From: Photobacterium sp. GJ3
GTDB taxonomy: Bacteria > Pseudomonadota > Gammaproteobacteria > Enterobacterales > Vibrionaceae
Assembly (NCBI RefSeq): GCF_018199995.1
Contig: NZ_CP073578.1
Location: forward strand, 620,001 to 684,000
Direction: 5' to 3'
DNA: 64,000 bases
Shown: positions 52,356-63,986 of the stretch, one piece after another
Layout of the letters: every line of letters begins with the position of its first letter
Position numbering within the stretch: position 1 is the first letter of the stretch
Made by a program: the position numbers and the translations under genes
Notes under the pieces: model-generated
What the model saw: the letters and a program-made list of their open reading frames with translations, nothing else
Databases searched by the model: none
What the model was told of the DNA's origin: nothing

Positions 52356-52383
52356 AGCCAAACGTTTGCTTGGTACGTATAAT
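52356..52383 (+). promoter_or_regulatory. guaBA promoter with PurR box
   Basis: AGCCAAACGTTTGCTT at 52356-52371 matches the PurR consensus ACGCAAACGTTTNCNT closely, with the central AAACGTTTGC intact. A TATAAT -10 follows at 52378-52383. PurR bound with hypoxanthine or guanine would cover the -35 region and repress guaBA, as in E. coli. Confidence 0.8.
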
Positions 52384-52438
52384 TCGTCCGCAATATTTTA
52401 TCCCTTCTTTAAAACCTTACATGGTGTGAGATATTGCG

Positions 52439-53902
52439 ATGTTACGTATCAAACAAGAAGCTTTGACCTTTGACGATGTCCTGCTGGTTCCGGCACATTC
52501 GACTGTACTTCCTAACACTGCGGATCTGCGCACCCGTCTGACCAAAACAATCTCGCTGAACATTCCGATGGTGTCTGCATCTATGGATACAGTCACTGAA
52601 GGCCGTCTGGCGATTGCGTTGGCCCAGGAAGGGGGCATTGGCTTTATTCACAAGAATATGTCAATCGAGCAGCAGGCACGTGAAGTGCGCATGGTGAAGA
52701 AATTCGAAGCGGGTGTGGTTCAGGAGCCGGTGACGGTAAAACCTTACCAGACCATTCTGGATGTGAAGCGCCTGACCGAAGAAAACGGCTTTGCCGGCTA
52801 TCCTGTTGTTGATGATAATCACGCGCTGGTGGGGATTATCACGGGTCGTGACGTCCGTTTCGTGACGGATCTGTCACAGACCGTTGAAAGTGTGATGACC
52901 TCTAAAGAGCGTCTGGCTTCTGTGAAAGAAGGCGCTTCCCGTGAAGAAGTGGAAGCTGTGATGCAGGCGCACCGTGTCGAAAAAGTGCTGGTTGTGAACG
53001 ACAGTTTCCAACTGAAAGGCATGATCACTGCGAAAGACTTCCAGAAAGCAGAACGTAAACCCAATGCATGTAAAGATTCGCAGGGACGTCTGCGTGTCGG
53101 TGCTGCTGTCGGTGCGGGTGCTGGTAACGAAGAACGTGTGAAAGCACTGGTTGAGGCTGGTGTGGATGTGCTGCTGATTGATTCATCACACGGCCATTCT
53201 GAAGGTGTCCTGCAACGTATCCGTGAAACCCGCGCCGCTTTCCCTGAGCTGCCGATTGTCGGCGGAAATGTCGCGACAGCCGATGGTGCGCGTGCCCTGA
53301 TTGAAGCCGGTGTCAGTGCGGTCAAAGTAGGTATTGGCCCAGGTTCAATCTGTACAACCCGGATTGTCACCGGTGTGGGCGTGCCACAAATCACAGCGAT
53401 TGCTGATGCTGCAGCGGTTGCGAACGAGTACGACATTCCTGTGATTGCCGATGGCGGTATCCGCTTCTCTGGCGATATGTGTAAAGCCATTGCAGCAGGT
53501 GCATCCTGTGTGATGGTGGGCTCGATGTTTGCCGGTACCGACGAAGCACCGGGTGAAGTCGAGCTGTATCAGGGCCGTGCTTATAAATCTTACCGTGGCA
53601 TGGGCTCCCTGGGTGCGATGTCCAAAGGTTCTTCTGACCGTTACTTCCAGACGGACAATGCTGCCGACAAACTGGTGCCGGAAGGTATCGAAGGCCGCGT
53701 GGCTTACAAAGGCCACCTGAAAGAGATCGTTCACCAGCAAATGGGCGGCCTGCGCTCCAGCATGGGTCTGACCGGATCGGCAACGATTGAAGATCTGCGC
53801 ACCAAAGCTGAGTTTGTTCGTATCTCTGGTGCCGGTATGCAAGAGTCACACGTTCATGATGTGACCATTACCAAAGAAGCACCGAACTACCGTCTGGGCT
53901 AA
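52439..53902 (+). CDS. guaB: Inosine-5'-monophosphate dehydrogenase
   Basis: 487 residues (E. coli 488). It oxidises IMP to XMP, the committed step to GMP. TIM barrel interrupted by a pair of CBS domains (about 93-205). The catalytic cysteine loop is [17 protein letters not shown] and the flap carries [18 protein letters not shown]. The NAD site Asp is in [10 protein letters not shown]. guaA follows. Confidence 0.98.
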   Translation: MLRIKQEALTFDDVLLVPAHSTVLPNTADLRTRLTKTISLNIPMVSASMDTVTEGRLAIALAQEGGIGFIHKNMSIEQQAREVRMVKKFEAGVVQEPVTVKPYQTILDVKRLTEENGFAGYPVVDDNHALVGIITGRDVRFVTDLSQTVESVMTSKERLASVKEGASREEVEAVMQAHRVEKVLVVNDSFQLKGMITAKDFQKAERKPNACKDSQGRLRVGAAVGAGAGNEERVKALVEAGVDVLLIDSSHGHSEGVLQRIRETRAAFPELPIVGGNVATADGARALIEAGVSAVKVGIGPGSICTTRIVTGVGVPQITAIADAAAVANEYDIPVIADGGIRFSGDMCKAIAAGASCVMVGSMFAGTDEAPGEVELYQGRAYKSYRGMGSLGAMSKGSSDRYFQTDNAADKLVPEGIEGRVAYKGHLKEIVHQQMGGLRSSMGLTGSATIEDLRTKAEFVRISGAGMQESHVHDVTITKEAPNYRLG

Positions 53903-53914
53903 CCAGCGACAGAC

Positions 53915-53945
53915 AGACCGGTTGCTCAGGCAGCCGGTCTTCGTT
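53915..53945 (+). other. Hairpin between guaB and guaA
   Basis: AGACCGG / CCGGTCT, 7-bp stem with a 12-base loop, then TCGTT. It may be a partial terminator that tunes guaA relative to guaB. Confidence 0.4.
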
Positions 53946-54013
53946 AACACGACAGATTTTTTCCGGAGCGGGTAGCCGCTCCTTCAGATTCAATTGATAT
54001 TTGAGACTGCCCA

Positions 54014-55591
54014 ATGACCACAAATATTCATGCGCAACGTATCCTCATCCTGGACTTCGGTTCTCAATACACACAGCTGATTGCACGTCGTATCCGTGAA
54101 ATTGGTGTGTACTGTGAACTGTGGAGCTGGGATGTTGAAGAGGCGGATATCCGCGATTTCAATCCGAACGGTATCATCCTGTCTGGCGGTCCTGAGAGCG
54201 TGGCAGCAGAAAACTCACCGCGTGCCCCACAATACGTGTTTGAAGCGGGTGTGCCTGTTCTGGGTGTGTGCTACGGCATGCAAACGATGGCAGAGCAGCT
54301 GGGTGGTAAAGTTGCCGGTTCCGACATGCGTGAATTTGGTTATGCTCAGGTTGAAGTCGTTGAGCCAACCGCACTGCTGAAAAACATTGAAGATGCTGTG
54401 GCAGAAGATGGCCATGCGCTGCTGGATGTCTGGATGAGCCACGGTGATAAAGTGGTTGAAATCCCGGCTGATTTTGTGAAAGTCGCAGCGACCGAAACTT
54501 GCCCTTACGCAGCTATGGCAAACGAAGAGAAGCGTTTCTACGGCGTTCAGTTCCATCCGGAAGTCACCCATACCCGTCAGGGACAGCGTTTGCTGGAAAA
54601 CTTCGTGATGAACGTCTGTGGCTGTGAAAAGCTGTGGACGCCGTCTTCTATCATTGACGACGCAGTTGCCCGCATCAAAGCGCAGGTTGGCGATGACGAA
54701 GTGATTCTGGGACTGTCTGGCGGCGTGGATTCTTCTGTCGTTGCGATGCTGATCCACCGTGCGATTGGCGACAGACTGACCTGTGTGTTCGTCGACAATG
54801 GTCTGCTGCGTCTGAACGAAGGCCATCAAGTGATGGAAATGTTTGGCGACCACTTTGGTCTGAACATCGTTCATGTCAATGCTGAAGATCGTTTCCTGTC
54901 TGCGCTGGAAGGTGTGGATGAGCCGGAAGCGAAGCGTAAGATCATTGGCCATGTGTTTGTGGATGTTTTCGATGAAGAATCGAAGAAACTGAAAAACGCC
55001 AAGTGGCTGGCACAGGGCACCATTTATCCGGACGTGATCGAATCTGCGGCGTCGAAAACCGGCAAAGCACATGTGATCAAGTCGCACCACAACGTTGGTG
55101 GTCTGCCAGAAGATATGGCCATGGGCCTGGTTGAGCCGCTGAAAGAGCTGTTCAAAGACGAAGTGCGTAAGATTGGTCTGGAACTGGGTCTGCCGTACAA
55201 CATGCTGTACCGTCACCCGTTCCCTGGACCAGGTCTGGGTGTGCGTGTGCTGGGCGAAGTGAAGAAAGAATACTGTGACCTGCTGCGCCGTGCGGATGCA
55301 ATCTTCATTGAAGAACTGCATAAAGCCGACCTGTACAACAAGGTTTCTCAGGCCTTCACTGTCTTCCTGCCAGTCCGCTCTGTGGGCGTGATGGGCGATG
55401 GCCGTAAGTACGACTGGGTTGTGTCGCTGCGCGCTGTTGAAACCATCGATTTCATGACCGCACACTGGGCCCACCTGCCATACGATTTCCTGGGCAAGGT
55501 ATCTAACCGCATCATCAACGAAGTCGACGGTATCTCCCGTGTGGTTTACGACATCTCCGGTAAGCCGCCTGCGACGATTGAGTGGGAATAA
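54014..55591 (+). CDS. guaA: GMP synthase (glutamine-hydrolysing)
   Basis: 525 residues, identical in length to E. coli GuaA. The class I glutamine amidotransferase domain (1-200) has the nucleophile in GVCYGMQ and His/Glu in [10 protein letters not shown]. The ATP pyrophosphatase domain has the PP-loop [13 protein letters not shown], and the C-terminal dimerisation domain ends PPATIEWE. It converts XMP to GMP. It lies 111 bp after guaB in the same operon. Confidence 0.98.
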   Translation: MTTNIHAQRILILDFGSQYTQLIARRIREIGVYCELWSWDVEEADIRDFNPNGIILSGGPESVAAENSPRAPQYVFEAGVPVLGVCYGMQTMAEQLGGKVAGSDMREFGYAQVEVVEPTALLKNIEDAVAEDGHALLDVWMSHGDKVVEIPADFVKVAATETCPYAAMANEEKRFYGVQFHPEVTHTRQGQRLLENFVMNVCGCEKLWTPSSIIDDAVARIKAQVGDDEVILGLSGGVDSSVVAMLIHRAIGDRLTCVFVDNGLLRLNEGHQVMEMFGDHFGLNIVHVNAEDRFLSALEGVDEPEAKRKIIGHVFVDVFDEESKKLKNAKWLAQGTIYPDVIESAASKTGKAHVIKSHHNVGGLPEDMAMGLVEPLKELFKDEVRKIGLELGLPYNMLYRHPFPGPGLGVRVLGEVKKEYCDLLRRADAIFIEELHKADLYNKVSQAFTVFLPVRSVGVMGDGRKYDWVVSLRAVETIDFMTAHWAHLPYDFLGKVSNRIINEVDGISRVVYDISGKPPATIEWE

Positions 55592-55626
55592 TTTTCCAAC
55601 CGGAAACGTCTGGCACTACATATCTA

Positions 55627-55653
55627 AGCCCGCATGATTGCGGGCTTTTTTTG
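55627..55653 (+). terminator. Terminator of guaBA
   Basis: AGCCCGCA / TGCGGGCT (8-bp stem, TGAT loop) followed by TTTTTT. Confidence 0.93.
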
Positions 55654-55816
55654 TTTTTGGCTCTGGTCGCTGCTTAAGTCGAAAGTTGTTCAGGTATCCT
55701 GTATCCGCGAGTGTTTGGAGCTGAAGGGTGGCAACAACGTTTTGGGACAGTGGCTACACAACACCTGACACGGCCCGATTACAAGTGATATTAACGTGTT
55801 TTAATGATTTTATTTT

Positions 55817-55965
55817 AGGTCAAAAAATGTGTTTATATGACTTTATGACCTGTTTTTAGGTCGTTAGGTTTTTCTTGAATCTTACGTTCGTGACTACCAT
55901 AATGACTTGTAATCAGGTCATTATGGTAATATTGTGCACTTAAGGACTGAAAAATAGGTCATTAT
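55817..55965 (+). promoter_or_regulatory. hipBA operator array
   Basis: The half-site AGGTCA recurs in the 150 bp before hipB. A half-site lies at 55817-55822. A pair TGACCT-N6-AGGTCG lies at 55846-55863. TGACTT-N6-AGGTCA at 55903-55920 is the core of a 32-bp palindrome (55896-55927). A last half-site AGGTCATTAT at 55956-55965 abuts the hipB start. A promoter (TGACTT -35 at 55903, TAATAT -10 at 55927) overlaps the palindrome. HipB-type antitoxins are known to repress their own operon through such palindromes. The exact sequence differs from the E. coli TATCC-N8-GGATA operator. Confidence 0.7.
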
Positions 55966-55966
55966 T

Positions 55967-56317
55967 ATGGAGTTTAATATATACGCTATGTCAGATGAGG
56001 CACTTTCGCTTGAGCTTGGCCGGCGAATTGAAAGACGAAGGTTGGATAATCAAACGCCTTTTACTCAGTCTGAGTTAGCAAAGAAAGCAGGTATCAGCCG
56101 CTCTACCTATCAAAATATGATTGAGGGCAAAGCGACCTTGGTGAATATTATTAAGGTCCTCAGAGTATTGGAGGCTCTGGAAGGAATTGAATCTTTCTTA
56201 CCTGATCCTGGCATCAGTCCAGTACAACTATTAAAGATGCGAGGTAAGCTCCGACAGCGAGTGAGGGGCGCTGCTGAAAAATCAAAAAGTGAAGATGAGG
56301 AGGACTTAGATTGGTAG
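55967..56317 (+). CDS. hipB: HipB-type antitoxin, Xre-family DNA-binding protein
   Basis: 116 residues. An Xre helix-turn-helix covers about residues 17-72 (LGRRIERRRLDN...TQSELAKKAGISRSTYQNMIEG). The C-terminal tail is charged and ends EDEEDLDW, perhaps the part contacting the toxin. Start ATG 55967 has only AGG upstream inside the operator; an internal ATG at 55988 is the alternative. It overlaps hipA by 7 bp, so the two are co-translated. Base composition is AT-rich compared with the surrounding core genes, fitting horizontal acquisition. Confidence 0.85.
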   Translation: MEFNIYAMSDEALSLELGRRIERRRLDNQTPFTQSELAKKAGISRSTYQNMIEGKATLVNIIKVLRVLEALEGIESFLPDPGISPVQLLKMRGKLRQRVRGAAEKSKSEDEEDLDW

Positions 56318-57624
56318 ATAAAAAATACGAGATGGCAAAAGTGAGTATCTTTGGAAAAGACGTCGGAGCTTTAGCAAGAAACTCGGATACTGGTGTCGTG
56401 AGTTTCGAATATTTCAAGGAATGGCTGAAAGGAGGATTCGCTATTTCTCATAAGCTACCTCTAAAGTCTGGTGTTTTCAGTTTTCCAAACTTGAGTTTTC
56501 CAACATATAAAGGTTTGCCAGCTGCATTTGCGGATACCCTACCTGATGATTTTGGTAATGCAGTCATCAATGCTTGGCTTGCAAGGCAAGGACGCGATCC
56601 GCAATCTTTCAGTGCATTGGAACGATTGCTTTATACTGGCACTAGAGGGATGGGGGCACTTGAGTACACTCCAGCTTTAGCAGAAAGAGCTAAAACGAAT
56701 AGCGAACTGCTTGAAATGGATGCGCTTGTGGTCATGGCGCAATCGGTTCTGGATCAGCGTAATAATATCAATGAAACGATACAAAATGACGATGCGGAGC
56801 AGGCATTGTCTGGCATTGTTCAGGTGGGTACATCTGCCGGTGGTGCTCGCGCTAAGGCTGTAATAGCTGTCAATGCAGATCGTACTCAGCTTCGTTCTGG
56901 CCAAGTGAATTGTCCTGAAGGGTTTGAGCACTTCTTGATTAAGTTTGATGGAGTGGTAGAACGTTCATCAAGTCGTGAAGTTTTTGGCGATCCGAAAGGG
57001 TTTGGCTTGATGGAGTATGCATACTATAAAATGGCCAAAAAGGCGGGTATTGACATTTCTTACTGCGAGCTGCTTAGAGAGAATGGAAGGGCCCACTTTA
57101 TGACGAAGCGATTTGACCGCATTGGAAATGATAAAGTGCATTATCAATCTTTGTGTGCAATGGATCATGCTGATTTTAAAAAGCCGGGATCTTATAGTTA
57201 TGAAGAACTTTTTACTCTGTTACGCATTCTAAAATTAGATAGAAACGCGGCACTGGAGACCTTTAGACGTATGGTTTTTAACGTCATGGCTCGCAACCAT
57301 GATGATCATACAAAAAATTGGGGTTTTGTTTTTAACGACCAAAAAAAGTGGACTTTAGCTCCTGCGTTCGATTTAGCATACAGTTATAAGCCTGGTTCAC
57401 CTTGGGTGGATAGTCATCAGATGTCTATAAATGGTAAACGCGACAATTTTATTAAACAGGATCTGATGGGGGTATTACCCGAATCCTTGAGAGCAGAAGC
57501 GGAAGAAGTCATGAAAAAGGTCCATGAAGCCGTCTTAGATTGGCGAAGAATAGCAACTGATATTGGAGTCGAGTCATCGTTTATCGATGAAATTGAATCT
57601 AATCATCGTCTTTCATTGATATAG
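56311..57624 (+). CDS. hipA: HipA-type serine/threonine kinase toxin
   Basis: 437 residues from the TTG at 56311, about seven bases after AGGAGGA; ATG 56332 is the alternative. HipA kinases in E. coli phosphorylate glutamyl-tRNA synthetase and cause growth arrest. The N-terminal HipA domain (about 8-120) is followed by the kinase with VGTSAGGARAK (Ser175, the autophosphorylation-loop equivalent). The catalytic segment is ARNHDDHTKNWGF (about 327-339) and the metal Asp354 is in LAPAFDLAYS. All key residues are kept, so it appears active. The DNA is AT-rich. An IS remnant lies just downstream, suggesting the module arrived by transfer. Confidence 0.88.
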   Translation: MVDKKYEMAKVSIFGKDVGALARNSDTGVVSFEYFKEWLKGGFAISHKLPLKSGVFSFPNLSFPTYKGLPAAFADTLPDDFGNAVINAWLARQGRDPQSFSALERLLYTGTRGMGALEYTPALAERAKTNSELLEMDALVVMAQSVLDQRNNINETIQNDDAEQALSGIVQVGTSAGGARAKAVIAVNADRTQLRSGQVNCPEGFEHFLIKFDGVVERSSSREVFGDPKGFGLMEYAYYKMAKKAGIDISYCELLRENGRAHFMTKRFDRIGNDKVHYQSLCAMDHADFKKPGSYSYEELFTLLRILKLDRNAALETFRRMVFNVMARNHDDHTKNWGFVFNDQKKWTLAPAFDLAYSYKPGSPWVDSHQMSINGKRDNFIKQDLMGVLPESLRAEAEEVMKKVHEAVLDWRRIATDIGVESSFIDEIESNHRLSLI

Positions 57625-57732
57625 ACTTATGCTGCTGCGAGTTAAGGTGTACGGTTGAGGATAATCTTAACTCTCATGAGGTTGACGCGACTATAACCCA
57701 TCGTTTATTTATTGATACCAAGGCTATTCTAT

Positions 57733-57887
57733 CTAACTGATTTCTGGGCTGTAGCGTTGAATCCAGGCATAAAGACGATGTGTTGTTGTTCCTAGACGAT
57801 TGGCCACATCAGCCACGCTATGACCTTTTTCGTAACCTGTTTGACGGCTTCAATTTTGAATTCTTCTGGGTATCGCTTGCTGCTCAT
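57733..57887 (-). pseudogene. IS3-family orfA transposase remnant, frameshifted and truncated
   Basis: On the minus strand an ATG at 57887, behind AGAGGTGCTG, opens MSSKRYPEEFKIEAVKQV. The frame then slips by one base near 57830. The other frame continues EKGHSVADVANRLGTTTHRLYAWIQRYSPEIS to TAG at 57733. This is the HTH part of IS3-group OrfA; the leucine zipper and all of OrfB are gone. Upstream DNA (57900-57945) resembles an IS left end. The remaining 337 bp between hipA and the LysR gene hold nothing else I recognise. Confidence 0.8.
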
Positions 57888-57961
57888 CAGCACCTCTCTA
57901 CGAATCATTTTGTCTGACTAAAAGGTGTCTATCAAGTCGGTGGCTATTCAGGCTGGCTTTT

Positions 57962-58900
57962 TCATGGCGCTAAACTTTCACGCTTTTCTGTGAGCAGTTG
58001 GCTCAGAAAATCAGCGACAGCTCTGATTCTTCGGGAGTGCGCCAGATCGGCATGAATCGCTAACCAGATGGGCTGATCGCAGCCCAGATCACGCTGTACG
58101 CAAACCAAATCTTTGGCTTGGGCAATAAAATGAGGCAGAACCGCCATACCAATGCCAGATTGCACGGCGCTGAGCTGAGCGGACATGCTAGTGGTGGTGA
58201 TGCGGCAAGGTTTTCCGCGCAGCGTACGTTCCAGCCATTGGGCGGCAGGGAGGTGCTGTTGGGTCTCTGACCAGCCAATAAAATCATCCTGTTCCAGAGA
58301 ACTGCGTCGCTCGGGATCTGAACGGCGTTCTAAGTAGCTTTGGGATGCGTACAGGCCAAATCCCAGTTCGCCTAATCGCCGGATACTGACATGACCGCGT
58401 TCGGGTCTCACCATTCGTAAGGCCATGTCGGCATCGCGCCGGTGTAAATTCACAGTCGAGACACTGGTCACAATTTCCAGAGTTAAGTTTGGATGGGCTT
58501 CAATGAATCTGGGCAGTGCCGGGATGATGAGATGGTCAGCAAGCCCCTGCGCTGTTGCCAAACGAACGTGCCCCATCACACTCTCATTCTGGCCGCGAAC
58601 GGCATCGCTCAAGGCATAGCCCGCCAGCTCAAGTGCTTCAGCCTGAGGTATGAGCGCGGCACCTTCATCGGTGAGTTTGTAGCCCAATTGATCTCGGGTG
58701 AACAGCCGGACACCTAATGCCGATTCCAGTCGCTCCAGACGTCTGGAGGTTGTGGCAATGCCGAGCTTTAATACCTTTGAGGCGCTGCTCAGTGTGCCTT
58801 CTCTCGCGACTGCTAAAAAGATTCGTGTGTCATCCCAGTTCAAGTGCGGGCCGCCCGCTGACTTTCCGTTATCGGAAAACTGATTGCGATTTTCTGTCAT
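57962..58900 (-). CDS. LysR-family transcriptional regulator
   Basis: 312 residues from the ATG at 58900 (MTENRNQF), which has GGAG seven bases upstream; the frame is open further but without a ribosome site. The N-terminal winged helix is LNWDDTRIFLAVAREGTLSSASKVLKLGIATTSRRLERLE; the effector domain spans about 105-305. It resembles the CrgA/DmlR-like subgroup, where the gene next door is the usual target. It diverges from an aldo/keto reductase gene across 61 bp, so that gene is probably its target. Confidence 0.88.
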   Translation of the reverse strand: MTENRNQFSDNGKSAGGPHLNWDDTRIFLAVAREGTLSSASKVLKLGIATTSRRLERLESALGVRLFTRDQLGYKLTDEGAALIPQAEALELAGYALSDAVRGQNESVMGHVRLATAQGLADHLIIPALPRFIEAHPNLTLEIVTSVSTVNLHRRDADMALRMVRPERGHVSIRRLGELGFGLYASQSYLERRSDPERRSSLEQDDFIGWSETQQHLPAAQWLERTLRGKPCRITTTSMSAQLSAVQSGIGMAVLPHFIAQAKDLVCVQRDLGCDQPIWLAIHADLAHSRRIRAVADFLSQLLTEKRESLAP

Positions 58901-58961
58901 ATTAAGCTCCATTTTTGGGAAATATACTGAAATACGTTGAACAAACCAAGGGAGAATCACG

Positions 58962-59945
<984 letters not shown>

Positions 59946-60001
59946 GTCCATTCATCCATACCTGTGGAAAAATTTTTATTCAATCTGAGTCATAATTATT
60001 G

Positions 60002-60030
60002 AAAAAGGTGTCTGGAAAGACGCCTTTTTT
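60002..60030 (+). terminator. Terminator after the aldo/keto reductase gene
   Basis: AAAAAGGTGTC / GACGCCTTTTT (11-bp stem with one wobble, 6-base loop) with a six-T run. Confidence 0.9.
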
Positions 60031-60235
60031 GCACATCAAATTCAGGGAAAGAACAGATTTTTCCTGTGGTTTAACAATCCATTCATAAAATCATTAATGG
60101 ATAATTATTCTGTAATTATTTATTAATCCAGTGCCTGTTGCTGATTTTTCGGCTCATATTAGTTTTACTGAATTATGACAATCGAGTAATCTCAAACCCT
60201 TTCATAACTCATTCGATTCATAAGGAAGTACAACT

Positions 60236-61792
60236 ATGAGTGAGACCCTGAATCCGGCGAAGCATTCGCGGGGTGTGATTGCGTTCATAGAACGTGCGGG
60301 ACAAAAAATACCGGATCCGGTTGTGATCTTCATGTTTCTGTTCGCTTTTGTACTGGTTCTGACCAGTCTGATTGGTGGTATGCAGTTTGAGGTCATGGGC
60401 GCTGATGGAAACGGCGTGACGCATACCATCAAAAGCATGACGGAAACAGAGCATGTCCGCTGGCTTTTCGATAACGCTTTGCTGCAGAACTGGCTGGCGT
60501 TCGGCCGCGGTGTACTGGGTGTGATTCTGATTGTGATGCTGGCTGTGGGCATTGCGGAGCATTCCGGTCTGCTATCGGCGTTGATTAAGAAAATTGGCCT
60601 GCGGATCAGCGATCGCTGGTTGCCGTACATGGTGGTTTTTCTGGGGATTATGTCCTCGATTGCCAGTGATGCGGGCTATCTGGTCCTGGTTCCGCTGGCA
60701 GGCCTGCTGTATGCCGGTTTGGGAAAGAACCCGCTGATTGGGATGGCTGCGGCATTTGCTGGCGTGTCTGCCGGTTTCAGTGCGAACCTGATCCCCGCAA
60801 CACCTTCTGATGTCATTCTTGGGGTCAACGCACGCATTTTTGCCGAGTCGCAGGGCGTTCCGTTTACAACGGCCAGCGGTGAACCGCTGAACCCGGCGAC
60901 CATGCACTATTACTTCATTTTTGTGTCGACCATTGTGCTGACTGTGGTGGGCGGCTGGATCACCAACCGCTTTATTGCCCCGCGTTTGTCGGGCATGGCG
61001 TTTCAATTGCCGGATGATCTGAAACTGGATGATTTCCAGCTGTCATCTCAGGAACAGAAAGGACTGCTGATGGCGGGCCTGGGCCTGCTGGCTGCACTGC
61101 TGGGCGTTTATCTGCTGGCAACGGGGCCGCTGGCTCCATATACCAATGCTGACGGACGCGAAGTCACCCCGTATCTGGACAATGTGATTCTGCTGATTTC
61201 TTTTGTCTTTGTGGTGGTTGGCCTGTGCTACGGCATCACAACCCGGAAGTTTAAGTCGCTGCAGGACGTGGTGAAGGCCATGGTGAAGCAGATGAACACC
61301 ATGGGTTATATTCTGGTGCTGACTTTCTTCTGCTACAACTTTCTGGCAATGCTGAGCTACTCAGGGCTGGGGACTTATGTGACTTATCTGGGCGCGACTT
61401 TTCTGGGCTCACTGGGTTTGCAGTCTTTCCCGATTGCACTGATTATCGGGTTTATTCTGACCACGGCCTTTATCAACCTCTTTGTTGGTGGCATGACATC
61501 CAAGTGGATGCTGCTGGGTCCGATTTTTGTCCCCATGCTGTATCAGGTTAACCCGAACATGACGCCGGATCTGGTCACGGCGGCGTTCCGGGTTGCGGAT
61601 TCATCCACCAATATCATCACGCCGATGATGACTTATGCAGGGGTGATTCTGGCCTTTATGCGGAAGTACAAACCTGAACTGAAGTTTGGTGATGTGATCA
61701 GCATGATGGTGCCTTACTCTGCGGCCTTCCTGGTTCTGTGGTCAGCGCTGCTGGTGGGGTTCTTTGCTTTCGGCCTGCCTTTGGGCTTCTGA
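60236..61792 (+). CDS. AbgT-family transporter
   Basis: 518 residues with about 11-13 membrane helices. Family markers are GVIAFIERAGQKIPDPVVIFMFLF at the N-terminus, AGVSAGFSANLIPATPSDVILGVNARIF, and the C-terminal motif NLFVGGMTSKWMLLGPIFVPML...RVADSSTNIITPMMTY. E. coli AbgT imports p-aminobenzoyl-glutamate; other members (MtrF, YdaH) export sulfonamides. No abgAB hydrolase genes lie nearby, so the substrate is open. AAGGAAG precedes the ATG. Confidence 0.92.
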   Translation: MSETLNPAKHSRGVIAFIERAGQKIPDPVVIFMFLFAFVLVLTSLIGGMQFEVMGADGNGVTHTIKSMTETEHVRWLFDNALLQNWLAFGRGVLGVILIVMLAVGIAEHSGLLSALIKKIGLRISDRWLPYMVVFLGIMSSIASDAGYLVLVPLAGLLYAGLGKNPLIGMAAAFAGVSAGFSANLIPATPSDVILGVNARIFAESQGVPFTTASGEPLNPATMHYYFIFVSTIVLTVVGGWITNRFIAPRLSGMAFQLPDDLKLDDFQLSSQEQKGLLMAGLGLLAALLGVYLLATGPLAPYTNADGREVTPYLDNVILLISFVFVVVGLCYGITTRKFKSLQDVVKAMVKQMNTMGYILVLTFFCYNFLAMLSYSGLGTYVTYLGATFLGSLGLQSFPIALIIGFILTTAFINLFVGGMTSKWMLLGPIFVPMLYQVNPNMTPDLVTAAFRVADSSTNIITPMMTYAGVILAFMRKYKPELKFGDVISMMVPYSAAFLVLWSALLVGFFAFGLPLGF

Positions 61793-61821
61793 TTACGTTC
61801 AATGTATTCATGGCTACGAAG

Positions 61822-61848
61822 ACGCCCGGCATTTGCCGGGCGTTTTTT
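61822..61848. terminator. Terminator between the AbgT-family gene and fghA
   Basis: ACGCCCGGC / GCCGGGCGT (9-bp perfect stem, ATTT loop) followed by TTTTT on the plus strand. It lies between converging genes; minus-strand T-richness is poor. Confidence 0.85.
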
Positions 61849-61865
61849 CGTGACGTCTGCAACCG

Positions 61866-62714
61866 TTAATGATCAAACCATTGGGCATGAAATCTCAGGT
61901 GTTCTTCGATAAAGCTGGCAATAAAGTAATAGCTGTGGTCATAGTCCGGCTGCATCCGCAGACTGATGGGATAACCGGCTTGTTCTGCGGCCTTGAGGAG
62001 CGCGCCCGGTTTGAGTTGCTCGCTCAGGAATTGATCGGCCGTGCCCTGATCGATCAGTACCGGGAGGTGTGGGGTGCTGAGAGCCAGCAATTCGCAGGCA
62101 TCATACTGCTGCCAGATCATGCCGTCATCCGGTCCGAGATAATGGGCAAAGGCTTTCCGGCCCCAGGGACAGTCGCTTGGGTGACTGATCGGACTGAAAG
62201 CCGACACCGAGCTGTAACGCTGCGGATTTCGTAACGCAATAACCAGCGCCCCATGGCCGCCCATTGAATGTCCGGCAATCGCCCGTTGCTGTGTGACCGG
62301 AAACTGCGACTCAATCAGGCTGGGGAGCTCATCGGCGACATAGTCATACATCTGATAATGCTGGTTCCAGGGCGGCTCGGTGGCATTCACGTAGAACCCT
62401 GCACCCAAGCCAAGATCGTAGGCCTGATTGGGATCATCCGGCACGCCCGCACCGCGCGGACTGGTGTCTGGCGCCACAATGGCAATGCCGAGGTCGGCAG
62501 CAATGCGTTGTGCGCCGGATTTTTGCATGAAATTTTCATCGGTGCAGGTCAGTCCGGACAGCCAGTAAAGGACAGGCACCCGGCTGCTGTTTTCGGTTTG
62601 TGGCGGTAAGAAAATCGCAAAACGCATGGAGCACTGCAGATCTTCAGACGTGTGCTGCCACTGCTGATGCCATCCGCCGTAGCATTTGTTACTGCTGACC
62701 AGTTCCGAAATCAT
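61866..62714 (-). CDS. fghA: S-formylglutathione hydrolase
   Basis: 282 residues (FrmB/YeiG family about 278). Serine hydrolase giving formate and glutathione from S-formylglutathione. The nucleophile is Ser150 ([11 protein letters not shown]); likely partners are Asp227 (QGTADQF) and His260 (YDHSYYF). [19 protein letters not shown] is a family signature. It lies eight bases after frmA, forming a two-gene operon for formaldehyde detoxification. Confidence 0.96.
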   Translation of the reverse strand: MISELVSSNKCYGGWHQQWQHTSEDLQCSMRFAIFLPPQTENSSRVPVLYWLSGLTCTDENFMQKSGAQRIAADLGIAIVAPDTSPRGAGVPDDPNQAYDLGLGAGFYVNATEPPWNQHYQMYDYVADELPSLIESQFPVTQQRAIAGHSMGGHGALVIALRNPQRYSSVSAFSPISHPSDCPWGRKAFAHYLGPDDGMIWQQYDACELLALSTPHLPVLIDQGTADQFLSEQLKPGALLKAAEQAGYPISLRMQPDYDHSYYFIASFIEEHLRFHAQWFDH

Positions 62715-62722
62715 GACTGCCT

Positions 62723-63856
<1,134 letters not shown>

Positions 63857-63986
63857 TCATGAAACTATTTCTATAAAGTAGGTGAGAATGCGCTGATCTG
63901 CCTCCTGATGATGGGACAGATGCTGGTGAGGGGCATGTGCTTGGCTTATAATCGCCGACCTCGGAAAAGCAGGACAGAGATTTAAA

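Noticed and set aside
54215..55474. 419-codon minus-strand frame opposite guaA
   Set aside because: Shadow of guaA; composition is skewed (His, Phe, Gln) and no ribosome site is seen.
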